From Microdochium bolleyi (Eukaryota > Ascomycota > Sordariomycetes > Xylariales > Microdochiaceae), in the NCBI GenBank assembly GCA_001566295.1, contig KQ964246.1:2480001-2544000 (forward strand): a stretch of DNA of 64,000 bases, given 5' to 3'. The notes beneath the pieces are model-generated. The model was not told where the DNA came from and did not search any database. It was given only the letters and a program-made list of their open reading frames with translations. Shown piece after piece: positions 47,401 to 57,100 of the stretch (positions are counted from its first letter, which is position 1; each line of letters starts with the position of its first letter). The position numbers were made by a program, and so were the translations under genes.

Positions 47401-47577
47401 TGATTTGTACTGCCGTGCAGACTGGAGCCTTTCTTTGTTCGATATGGCGGTCTGGAGCGTACTGATGCGGCGTCGGCGGTCTTCAACGATAGCACCAATG
47501 GCACACGAGGTTCCCAGTGCCAGACCTCGAAGTGCCCGAATCGCGGCCTTTGACGGCACAGGCACTGGTGTTGTCAT
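44485..47577 (-). CDS. pentatricopeptide-repeat protein, likely mitochondrial
   Basis: It is an intronless gene of 1030 residues. The N-terminus (SKAAIRALRGLALGTSCAIG, then EDRRRRISTL) is basic and amphipathic, as in imported mitochondrial proteins. Helical-hairpin repeats of PPR type run through the protein, for example YRAIIEFALRAGEDEHAKRY near residue 467, NPYAVYDAMSHHLAIGQPAT near 690 and AYTNTAITCIKLGQHDQATL near 800. The C-terminal 80 residues are charged and end in an Ala-rich DLKAAAAAY. Fungal proteins of this size and repeat type act in mitochondrial RNA processing or translation (Pet309/CYA-5 group) or complex I assembly (CIA84). I cannot tell which. The two genes upstream on the same strand also encode mitochondrial membrane proteins. 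Confidence 0.8.
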   Translation of the reverse strand: MTTPVPVPSKAAIRALRGLALGTSCAIGAIVEDRRRRISTLQTAISNKERLQSARQYKSIPGEASSWLPFDDEAVALRFESTPYDRPLATGDASPQPERPADSRDHQSTVPAVSEDAHDPGPASDTAQQQDVGTPRSARRSSSRLKFFEAFTPPTTESLPPGNIPTKPWGRSTSTLAQPKDLPAMIETINFELANKSDETSIDRAVAEYLRGSRLANAYAANGPEWRRLSATLSKECQRRGRLEQALAIIKVALAPGVIDEAEYFDHDPLAVIESLIFEEASNTERSRENLKTAVGVFTTKFTDKPQMHDKDVQVLGKKLITIALSLDESKRANAVYWRVLPQSEGSAFVGWYIRSLHDAGDHKGAVKNFLLGYSKTKPSYQCFQDTAACVVQAVEKMHGIKADQVLKAYAEMTDAADSTLRSNWIMRLLHSHWNRHENFDLSQKLFEEIKKQGVLGRTAHPQGSYRAIIEFALRAGEDEHAKRYYEEAVSLHPQLRVDIPIQGFFALRKAQTGDWTATEEIFTAMRQSAAYETQREKYSRAFVPVLKEYADKHAVEDVRLFLDKYTTKLAVDMDSWMMSLVAKKYGENSDMEGFLSWLEYCLGSGVALDASFCNVVLDNCRTQYQMPYPRLKSLADRMKALHPGSFNAVSRRILRAAASTSCRGAPQKVSSRELAVGKIALAGRSTNPYAVYDAMSHHLAIGQPATALSLYKRALGFGMMHSERCLRLAVMASFQKSRLEAEAFPLIEAAHRAGHPVGSAVTVFLKHELSRVRGTPDTVIRHMQQTVKKFEALRIDFDPEAYTNTAITCIKLGQHDQATLMCNLAMEKAGTSNPCFSRTSFRAWLMIYTQTFNTKGLADLIKALRESDVAAERNTMQQLKSVRRQVQGMQGNDEKRAEMRVILSGAIESVKALRVENEESSATISAETLRIMGAAVLQYEKSKTTEGKQFRTTQEAGRTKNAHPNDVSYPVRLRLTGDTERLGYRVRSPPRKERSKHDGGSRKLSHAPHHDFEESRGDSGDLKAAAAAY

Positions 47578-48125
47578 GATTGCCTGCGCCTGGCATGGGT
47601 TGAGCCAAGCACGCTAGTCGTTCAAGATGTCGGTAAAAGGTAACCACATGTCTTCGTGCCTGTGCGGTGCAGCGAGCGAGTTGAGTATTAGTCGTAATTT
47701 TTTGTTGTTCGGAGATCCCAAACCGTACGACCTCTGGATTCCCCAGCCAAAGAAAGCCCGCCCGCGACCCACTTATGCACCGAACGAGGTTGTGCATCAC
47801 GCCGCATTTCGGACCTGCATTGAATCCGCCCAAGGATCACAAAGAAATCGTTCGTGGTCTCGCCTGTCATTGGGCTGTTCGTTATCAGGTCAAGTCATCT
47901 CTGACTCAGAAGTCAACAATAAGGTGAGTATTCCTTCAACCTCTATATGGCCATCGTCCACGCCAGAATAGTCGTATCTATAGTGACAAGTCTATCGTTG
48001 TCTTTGTTCCTGAACAACGCCATGCAAATGCTTCCCTTATTCTACAATCATCATCCTCGCCAGTGAATCTACTCATAAATGACGACATCGTACAAGCCGA
48101 GGTCCCATAATCCTCGGCCACATTA
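47578..48125. other. intergenic region, PPR gene promoter
   Basis: Both neighbours read leftwards. The stretch holds the carrier 3' end and the PPR-gene promoter. No gene is seen. Confidence 0.55.
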
Positions 48126-49336
48126 CTATACAACGAGTTCGGGCGCCTCGGAGGGGAATGAGGCATCCAGCTTCTTCAAAATAGTTTGGTACAGGAACAG
48201 CATGCATCCGCTCTGCACACTGGTCCATACCGCGCGTGGGCCAACGCCTCTGAACCAGCCTCCGATACCTTCGTGTCGGTAGATGAGACGGAGGCCTTTC
48301 GTGACAGACTCTGTATCCAGCGTCAGGGCGCCTGGTCTCGGTGTATGTGTTGATGGAGAGGACGTCGATATCGGCCGCTTGTATTCCTTGGGAGGTTTGG
48401 TATGTGTTTCTTTGACCTTGGCCTTGGTGTCTGTCGTGGTGCGGTCTTTTGTCTGCATCAAAACCGGCGGAGTGTCGATCTGCGTCTGCAGCCTTGTCTT
48501 AACCACATCCAAAGGGCACGTGATGACACCCGCTAGGCCGCCACCAGCGGCGCCAGTCGCAAACTCCAGCGGAACGCCAATGTCCTTGCTGTCTTTCCAG
48601 GCCCGTGCCCAGGTCAGGAACTGCTCGTAGAACATGAACTGCAACGCCGAGAACGGAAGGTCGCGGTAAAGTGTGGCCTTGTAACCCGAGAACAGTTCCA
48701 AGAAGCCTTCCGTACGCACGATGACCTTGGCCGCATCGTAAGTGCCGCGATAGTTGTAGCCAGACTTGAAGTATGGGTTGTTGTATCGTCCTTGTAGTTG
48801 TAATCGAGTCTTCAAGACTTCGGAGGGGACGTATACGAAAGATGCCGCGAGGTCGCCAAGAAATCCTGTTTATCAGACACGTTAGCCCTTCCTCAGCAGG
48901 TAAGAAACCAACAAGGACCTAGATGCACATACCCGCCGTTAGATAGCTCAGATGCGGCTGGACGCCGTAATCTATCATGTGTCGCTTGCTCCATTCGTAG
49001 GTACCGAAAAACAACATTGTGCCTGGTAACGACCCCATCATGGCGGGAAGCCATCCACCATAAAGACCGCGCCTAACCCCCTCTTGTCGCCATATCGTGT
49101 AGTATGACGAGCCTAGCGATGTGTATTTGGGTGGGAAGTGAGGATCGCCTTGTTGTCTCGTCTTTACTGTGTCGAGCGAGTGCATGAGCATATCGCCGGT
49201 TGTGCCACCAAGACCGCCAGCAATCATCGCCTGATGATAGTCCGTCAGTCAGAATTTCCGCGGAGAGCATCACAGCCGCAATACCTACATGATGGTATGG
49301 CGGGCGGCCTTCATCCTCCTCCCCACCGCCAGTCAT
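48126..49336 (-). CDS. mitochondrial carrier (SLC25), Mme1/YMR166C-like
   Basis: Exons 49336-49289, 49230-48933 and 48865-48126 join to about 361 residues. Three SLC25 repeats are visible. Each has the signature Px[DE]xx[KR] or a close form: HSLDTVKTRQ (the first Pro is Ser), VPSEVLKTRLQ and CPLDVVKTRLQ. The second halves include GLYGGWLPAMMGSLPGTMLF and GFLELFSGYKATLYRDLPFSALQF. The HSLDTVKTRQQG start and AGGLGGTTGDMLM match the subgroup of yeast Ymr166c/Mme1, a mitochondrial magnesium exporter, and mammalian SLC25 relatives. The third repeat has a long insertion (about residues 243-290), rich in Thr, Lys and Pro, between the signature and the GLRLIYRHEG motif. The substrate in this organism is inferred only. 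Confidence 0.88.
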
Positions 49337-49938
49337 AGCTGCGACTGCCTGCGGCACACTCTATGAAAGCGGGACCTAGAATGAAACCAAGGATCCTCCA
49401 CCATCCATTGTCGTGACCCTAGGCCTGTGAAGTGCTCGAAGCGTGCCTTTCGGGAAGCGCAGAACGGTCGGATTCAGAGTGTATGTGAAGTCGCGTGGGA
49501 AACGGGATTCTCGGGTTCGAGGATGTTGTTCGGCTGGTTCGTGCCAAGTTCAAGGTCTAAAATGCGACAAAAACACGCGCAATCGTAAAGCTGGCGAACA
49601 ATGACTCTTCGCGTGACGTGGAGTCCAAAGACAGTGGATGAAAAGGGCACCGCTTCAATCCTGAAGCCTGCCGGCCATGCCCTGGTCCACGATGACGGGT
49701 GCCCTCCCGAAAATTTCGGCCTAGTCTAGTTCCCACACTGGTCAGGTACGTACCGGCAATTCGGAGCCCTGCGGCGATATCGGTTGATAGTAAACCCCGG
49801 CTTAGATAAGCGGTGATACCATGACATGTCCGGATATCTTGTCCACAATAAGAATAATGAAGTGGTCGCTTCCCTTGATGAGAAGTCTGCTCAACTTATA
49901 TGGTTGCACTTTTTGTTCTTTCTTTAAGGTGCAGGCTA
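49337..49938. other. intergenic region, carrier promoter
   Basis: Both neighbours read leftwards. The stretch holds the IMP2 3' end and the carrier promoter. No gene is seen. Confidence 0.55.
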
Positions 49939-50641
49939 TCATTGACGTTGACCTTTGATCATATGTTCCCACCACCGCACCCTACCTACCTTGTGGAACG
50001 GATACAGGATATGAGTGACTCTGCCCGTGATGAGGCCGATGGGCACTGGTCCATAGGTGTTGCTGTCCAAGTTGTCCCGCGCGCTTCCGTCACCCTGAAC
50101 CCAAACGTGATACTCGGGCACACGAACAACAGATTCTGGGAAAGGACTCCGCGTTCTGACTACGTCGCCTTCCAGACCCACAATCCTCTTCACAGCTGTG
50201 CTCTCTGGGTTTGTTGGATTCCTGTGCAGAACCGTGATTAGCACGAGACCCTCGGAGTTGACGGCTGATTGTGCCCGGGCATGACTTCAGTCCGCAGTCA
50301 CGCAGCTATTGGTCCTCAACGTACCAGAATGTGACGATCATCCCTCGCCTGAGCCCCTCCTGCGCCTTGAACTTGTAGTTGAGCACGATGTCGTTGCGCG
50401 TCGTCGAGTCCTTGTCCGCATTGAAGAAAGGGTACATAGAGGCGCCGTTGATCCAGGTGACCTCGGCGACGAGTTCGTTGAACATAATGATGACGGGCAT
50501 CCACAGCAGGGTTGAGGCGGCGAACATTGCGCGGGACCGGAGCTTGCTGCGTGTCGGCGGGACCTGGGAATGAGCTCGAGCTTGAACTTTTTGTACCCCC
50601 AACAGTGGCACTGCAGGCCGTAGCAGTGGACGCCACATCAT
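49939..50641 (-). CDS. imp2: mitochondrial inner membrane protease subunit 2 (Imp2)
   Basis: Imp2 is a type I signal peptidase (S26 family) that, with Imp1, matures proteins sorted to the intermembrane space, such as cytochrome c1. Exons 50641-50325 and 50221-49939 give about 199 residues. A basic N-terminus is followed by one membrane helix (AMFAASTLLWMPVIIMFNEL). The catalytic Ser is at about residue 68 in INGASMYPFF, and the catalytic Lys at about 117 in AVKRIVGLEGD. YHVWVQGDGSARDNLDSNTYGPVPIGLITGRV is the conserved box that includes GD and SRDS-like (SARDNLDS) motifs. The intron lies between the two catalytic residues. The two in-frame Met codons at the start are adjacent, so the exact start is a matter of one residue. 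Confidence 0.93.
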
Positions 50642-50996
50642 GGGCTGTGGGCTATGGACGATGCCGATTGTGATTTCAGAGCTGGCGACAAGTGCACAGC
50701 CATGGCTGGCGGAAGGATGATGCTTGAAAGTTATGGTCTCTGCATCGATCTACTGGCGGATTATGGGTATGTATTCGTCAGGTCCCACTTTTGGCGGCTG
50801 CCGCATCATATTTTAGGCCGTTCTTAGGTGAGGGTCATCGTACTCTGAGCTCAAACAAATTCATCACCAAGCATTCCGTACGCGACGAAGCCTGTACAAA
50901 GCGTTTGAGCTGCCCAGAAAGATACTGTGGCCGCTCTGTCAGACAACCTCGGCACGCCAGTCAGTAAACTCAGGTCATCACGCACACTCGGTCACC
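50642..50996. other. short divergent promoter, IMP2 and DUF4267 gene
   Basis: Only 355 bp separate two divergent starts, so the genes must share regulatory sequence. No clear motif is seen. Confidence 0.55.
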
Positions 50997-51398
50997 ATGA
51001 TCTGTCCCATCACAACAACGAGTTATCTGCTCGGCACGACCTTTATTGGCCTGGGAGCCCTCGGTCTCGCCAGTCCAGCTCAAGCACAGCTGACCTTCGG
51101 CGTCCGACCATCTCCAGCCGCCTCCTCGTCAGGAAATCCTGAGACCCAGGCTTTCATCTACTCCAAGGCCGGCCGGGATCTGGTCGTGGGCGCTCTCCTT
51201 GTGCTCTTTCAGTACCGGCGCAACAAGGCCGCGGTCACTGCCGTGATGGGCCTTGCGGCGTTCGCCGGGTTTATAGACGGGCTCGCATGTTACAAGTTTG
51301 CGCCGTCGGACCTGCGGCCAAAGGCATGGGGTCACTACATCGGGAGTGCGGCTATCCTTGCGGTTGCAGTTGTGCGCTATAGAGCTCAATTATGGTAA
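50997..51398 (+). CDS. small membrane protein, DUF4267-like
   Basis: It is an intronless gene of 133 residues. It starts MICPITTTSYLLGTTFIGLG and contains three or four hydrophobic helices: about 9-30, 62-75, 80-100 and 115-130. The pattern GRDLVVGALLVLFQYRRNKAAV, followed by GFIDGLACYKFA and HYIGSAAILAVAV, fits the DUF4267 family of small fungal and bacterial integral membrane proteins, whose function is unknown. It is divergent from IMP2 with a short shared promoter. The start is the first in-frame ATG. Confidence 0.75.
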   Translation: MICPITTTSYLLGTTFIGLGALGLASPAQAQLTFGVRPSPAASSSGNPETQAFIYSKAGRDLVVGALLVLFQYRRNKAAVTAVMGLAAFAGFIDGLACYKFAPSDLRPKAWGHYIGSAAILAVAVVRYRAQLW

Positions 51399-51863
51399 AC
51401 ATAGCGGAAACAGGCAATCACTTCGCTTCACTTCCCTAGCTCAAGTATCACAAATATCACAAATGTAACCATCCCAATTTGCGAGAATAATGGCCTTGCA
51501 CGTATGGTCATCGTGCGTGAGGAACCTTCACTGAGGGTGTAATCTTTTTGACCTTTTTATGTAGCATAGCCTGTACTTTGATGCTTATGCCCCCCATCTA
51601 TTGCCTCTGTTTCGCACAGATTCCTCGGGCTGCGCTTCCCTTCCACGCACTGCGAATGCAAAGGAAAAACTCATGGCAACCTGGGCCAGGCTCCGAGTCG
51701 TGACAAATGGTGGTCCCAGATAGTCGACACACAGCCTGACGAGTGGCTGGAACTTAGTGACTTCATCCCCGCAGGCTTGCCGCGGCCCGTTGTCTTGACG
51801 GGCGCTTCGTGAAATCCGTTTCTCAGACTAGAGAGAAGTTGTCCAACTTTTTGCTGTCTCCTT
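51399..51863. other. convergent intergenic region, no gene seen
   Basis: This lies between the DUF4267 and eIF2 alpha stops and probably consists of 3' UTRs. Confidence 0.6.
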
Positions 51864-53012
51864 TCACATGTTCTCTGGGACGTTGTCGTCGCTCTCGCTG
51901 ACACTCTCGTCTCCGCTGACTTCGGCGTTCTCCCGTTCCCTCTTCTCCATAAGGGCTTGCAGCTCAGCATCATCGGAGTCTGTGACAGCCTTGGGGTCCA
52001 TCTTGACAACCAGCTGACCGCCAGCCTTCTCGATGCTGGTCCGAATGTTGACGATGGCCTCCTCCAATCTGGCGATACCAGTGTTCTTGTCGAGACACGT
52101 GTTGGTCAAGACGTAAAGAGGCGGCGACACAAGCCGGACCTTGACCTGGTTGTCTTCGGTGTTGCCAACTTCGGCTGTGCGCAGGGCAGTCTTGACAGCG
52201 TCAATACCCTCGTACTCGAAGCATGTTACTTCGACGTCAGCGCGGACCTTTGTGGGCTGAGGAGTCAGGCGCTTTCCGATGTACGACTTGAGCTCCTCCG
52301 AAACCGCATCGCTCGGGAATGTGATGTCGCTCCAGACATCGGGGTTTCTGCATATGGTGTCAGCTGAGCGCTTCATATACCGCGATAGAGGCGCGCCAGG
52401 CAGATTGCGATTACATACGTGATTGAGAGTTTGAAGGCATCAATAGCGTGGCCGTACTTCTTGTTGAGCGGCCACGCTATGCTCTCGTACAGAGACTCGA
52501 TCGGTGTGTTGACCTTCTCGGCGACGTGGCGCATGATGGAGTGAACCATCTTGCTCTTGTTGTAACGCTCCTCACACTTGACGATGTCCTCCGGCGACAC
52601 GCGACGCTTCGACAGATCGATGTAACCTAGGGAAGAGTCAGCCACACTGCGGTCAGCCGCCCTCGGTATCTGGCATCGGAAACATACCCTTCTCCTTGTC
52701 AACTCTGAGCACCACAACGACTTCGTTACGGCCGACCCTGATGAGCTTCTGGATGGATCGGATACGACGTCTCGAAAGTTCGGAGAGCAGAATCATGCCG
52801 TCGATGTTGTCGTATTCGAGGAGTTTTACGTAGGCACCCATGTCGGCGATCTGGACGCAGTGTGACATTAGCCAGGCTGCTCATTTTCCACTTGCGATTG
52901 AGGTCCCGTCGCAGAGTATCCGCGGCGCGCTTACCTGCTTGACATTGACCATGACGAAGCTATCGATCTCCGGATACTTCTCCTCGTAGAAACGGCAGTT
53001 GGTTAACGACAT
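51864..53012 (-). CDS. sui2: translation initiation factor eIF2 subunit alpha
   Basis: This is the regulatory subunit of eIF2. Phosphorylation of its conserved Ser by Gcn2-type kinases slows general translation. Exons 53012-52935, 52850-52688, 52626-52419 and 52347-51864 give about 310 residues, the family length. The S1/OB fold begins CRFYEEKYPEIDSFVMVNVK. The phosphorylation loop ILLSELSRRRIRSIQ has its Ser at residue 52 (Ser51 in mature numbering). GYIDLSKRRVSPEDI, the helical domain, and the C-terminal alpha/beta domain (ADVEVTCFEYEGIDAVKTAL) follow. The C-terminus is acidic, ending SESDDNVPENM. Its partner eIF2 gamma is at 5450-7125, about 45 kb away. Confidence 0.97.
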
Positions 53013-54187
53013 CTTGGCGGTTTGTCGCACGTGGTGCTCTGTATGAACTCGGGGCGATCTGTTGATGATGGTAGGTCGAAGGGCGGGGTTCGTGGACCGG
53101 GCCTTGGTGGAAGTTGAGGGCGCGTCGAAGGTGGTCGGGCGCGCACAAGGTCACTGGCGATTCGGACGTCCTCGAAGAATGGGGAAGTTGTCGACTTGAG
53201 GGGCTGTATCTGGCGATTATCGCTCGTCGTCGGGTCCTGCTCTGTCCTGCTGCGCTGGTGACTGAACCGTGTGGTAGTGGGGCACAGCTTTTGGAGGGGT
53301 TTGAAAAATTAAAGTCGCTGTGTGAAGCCACAAAGAGAATGCAACCCAGTTCAGCATGAGCCACATCCACACAGTACGAAGACTCAGGCAACGCCTGTGC
53401 AATCTTGGAGGGTCAGCAACGATACAAGTTGTCGACAACGACAAGTCGCTTGGGCTAGTGCTGGCGCATGACCAATTACATGAAAAGCCGATGACTTCTG
53501 TTTCTTACAAAACCTGAGACCTTGGTTTCTGAAAGATAAAATCAGCTTCCTGTCCTGGTGCAAAAGAGGTCGAGGTGCCCCGAAATAGCACTGTGAAGCT
53601 GTCAGTGCCGTGGGTGCCCCTGGACAGCCTGAGACGGGAGGAGTCGAACTTGCACATGCCAGTGCACAGATCTGCCCTGGTAGAGAAGGCCCAAGCTTCT
53701 TTGAGCTTCTCCTCCACCTCTGTGCAGATTTGCTGCTCTTCTCAATTTTCTCTTCGTTTTCCCAGCATGCCCAGGTGACCAAACTCCCCCAAGCAAGTAC
53801 TCCTGGATCACGAGATCCCGGCTCGGCCCAGCATGCCGCGCAGCTTACAAGCGCTGCCTGCTCCTCCACCCTAATCGCCGATTGCCTTCTTTTTCTTTCT
53901 TTCCCGACCTGCTCATCTCAAATTCCACCAACCAACCCCATCCTTCTCGAGAACCATGCAGCAGAGCGCATACCCTCAGCCTCCCTGATCTCGTCTACAC
54001 TTGCCTGATCGCAAGCCACGCCTTTGCACTACGCGACCATCGACTTTGTCACCGTCGTGCACTAGCCGTGCCGCGAGCACTCGTTGCCTAGGTCATGCTC
54101 ATGCCATGCTAGCATCCATCCAACTTGACGCGCTTCCCGATTTCCAGGCAACATCTCTGCATCGCGAAGCTTCTCACAAGAGTGGAC
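53013..54187. other. divergent promoter of eIF2 alpha and NTE1
   Basis: The 1.2 kb between two divergent starts includes a CT-rich stretch at about 53880-53950 upstream of NTE1, a common fungal promoter feature. No gene is seen. Confidence 0.5.
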
Positions 54188-57100
54188 ATGTCGCAATCAG
54201 GTGCGATGAGCGCCGCAGCGAGCTCGAGCACGCTAGCGGCCGTGCTCAACAGCACTGCAGCCGCCATAGCAACGTCGGTTCTCAGCTTGGACGGTCGTGA
54301 TGAGATCCCGTCGTTATCATGGCTCGGCCTTTTTGGCAAGCTGATTTTCTTCGTGCTCCAAGCAGTCTCAACCTTGGTCTTCTGGAGCCTCAAGATAACT
54401 ACGATATCAGTGCCGACGCTGATTTTCTCGCTGCTCTCCGCCAGCCTGACTGTCACCATGAAGGCGACGACACTGATGTTTTTGACTGCCATCATGGCTG
54501 CCGGCATCACCTGGGTGGTGAGGTACAGATACCTCAACATGTATTCACGACTGCCGCCCGAGCCGCAACGCAGGGAGCCGGAGCTCGTTCTATTTCCAGA
54601 CGCTGCCCACGAGGGTGCAAAGCCGGGTCTTGCTAACTATCTGGATGAATTCCTCAGCGCCATCAAGATATTCGGATATCTTGAGAGGCCTGTCTTTCAT
54701 GAACTCACCAGGAGCATGCAAACCCGAAAACTCATAGCTGGCGAGACTCTGAATTTGGAAGAGGAGAAGGGCTTCTGCATCGTCGTGGACGGGATGGTCG
54801 AAATCTTCGTCAAATCGTCCCACCGCGATCCTGGCCAGGGCGACAACCCTCGCCTTTCACGCCTTTCGGTTGACCACGAGGACCGTGGCGTTCCAGGCCA
54901 GCAGCGATATCAATTGCTTACTGAGGTTCGGAATGGTGCACCCATGTCCTCGCTCTTCTCGATCATGTCACTATTCACAGAGAATGTTGGCCTCGGACTT
55001 CCAAGAGAGGACAGCTCCGATACCACATTTTCCGGCTCAGGTGATTTTACCGAGTCTGGCTCCGCACATCGTCGCGCTGCATCCGGATTCCAGCCGTCCA
55101 CTCCAAACCGTGGTGCGCTTCATGACAGCTTCATTACTATTGTAGAGGAGCCTGGTTCGATCACTCCAAGCTCCCCCAGCAAAGCCGTGGACGCTGGCAT
55201 TCCGCCCATCTCTCTAGACTCGCCAGCACCGCAAAAGCCGACAAGACCGGCCTTGAGATCCCACTCCAAGAGTCACGCCATGAACTCGGCTCACCCAGAC
55301 TTGATCGCTAGAGCAACCGTGGATACAACCATTGCCATCATACCTGCGAGCGCTTTCAGGCGTTTGACCAGAGTCTATCCCAAGGCAACCTCCCATATTG
55401 TGCACGTCATCTTGTCGCGCTTCCAGCGTGTGACTCTCGCCACAGCCTACGACTATCTTGGGCTGACTACCGAGGTACTGCAAGCGGAGAAGGATATGAT
55501 CGACTACACGACGTGTCATTTGCCAAACGTCCTTCGGGGCGATGCTCTGGACCGCCTCAAGGAGAAGTTCAACCTGGAACGCGAGCGCTCGGGCGACAAA
55601 GACAGTGGTAAGGGCATCGCACTGCACAATGCCTCCGCTGCCACACGAGGTCGTCGTGGAAGCACGGGCTTGCGAAAGGGTGCCGCTCTGCATGCTATGA
55701 GCAAGACTTTGCCCCGTTCCGTAGTTGCTTCAACCATTGCGCCGCCACAGGAGCGACAGTCAATTCACACCGCCGGCCCCGGAGACCTTCTGGCCAATAT
55801 CCAGACAGCCCGAGGAGGCACAGTACGCGCCACTCCACTAAACAATCCGTGGACTCCGCACGATCATCCTAGTCCTTTGGCGCAACGCACATTTGAGTAT
55901 TTTTCTGCTCAGCCACGTGCTAGACTTTCCATCGACCCGAGAGAGTCAGTTGATGAAGACAACATTTTCAGGCAGTCAATCCTAGAGTGCGTTTTCCAAG
56001 CACTCGGCATGCCTCTGGAAGGCGGCACACCACGTCAAGCCGATTCAGTGGAAGGGTCCCCTCGCCTCGTCTCATACGACCAGAGGCGCCAGAAAGCGGT
56101 GTTCTCCAACAATGCATTCGGCTTCATGGAGCCTTTCGAGGGCAACAACGAGTGGGAAACGGAGTCTATGACATCTGGTGGATTTTCCATTGGCCGGACA
56201 CCAAGTCTCCAGCAGCTCGCAAGTGATATGAAGCATGAAGCTGAAATTGTATTCTTCCCCCAAGGCTCTGTGCTTGTGGAGCAAGGCGAACGCAGCCCCG
56301 GCATCTACTATGTCATTGATGGATTTCTTGACATATGTATCCCTGCTGGCGATTCGGGCAGGGATATCCTTACCTCTTCGAGCAAGTCGTTAATGTCTGC
56401 CATGCGCAGAGCGGACTCTTTTGGAGCTCACAGAAGGCCTTCGTCCGAGTCTGTCAACAGTCAGCGACCCGATATGAACTACAGTCCCACCCCTGACGGC
56501 AACACGCGGACTGGTCCTGAAAGGCGAAGGGTCGGTCTTGTGAAGCCAGGTGGTATTGCCGGCTACATCGGCACTCTTACCTCATACCGATCGTTCGTCG
56601 ACATTGTTGCAAAGACTGACGTCTATGTTGGATTCATACCCCGGGCGCAACTCGAGAACATTGTCGATAAATATCCTATCGTCCTACTCACCATGGCGAA
56701 GAGGTTGACCAACCTCCTACCCAGGCAGCTCTTGCACATTGATTTTGCCCTTGAATGGGTACAAGTTGGTGCTGGCCATGTCTTGTTCAACAAGGGCGAG
56801 GACAGCGAAGCGATCTATCTGGTTCTGAACGGCCGCCTCCGGCAGGTCGAGGATCGGCAAGACGGTGGCATGAGTGTGCGGGCAGAGTTCGGTCAAGGCG
56901 AAAGTGTTGGCGAACTCGAAGTTTTGACAGAGTCTGCTCGTAGTGGGACCCTGAGCGCCATTCGTGACACAGAACTCGTCAAATTTCCAAGGACGCTCTT
57001 CAACAGCCTTGCGCAGGAACATCCCAACATCACTATCAAAATCTCCAAGATCATTGCCTCGCGCATGCGTACATTGATCGATAACCCCATGCTTTCCAAA

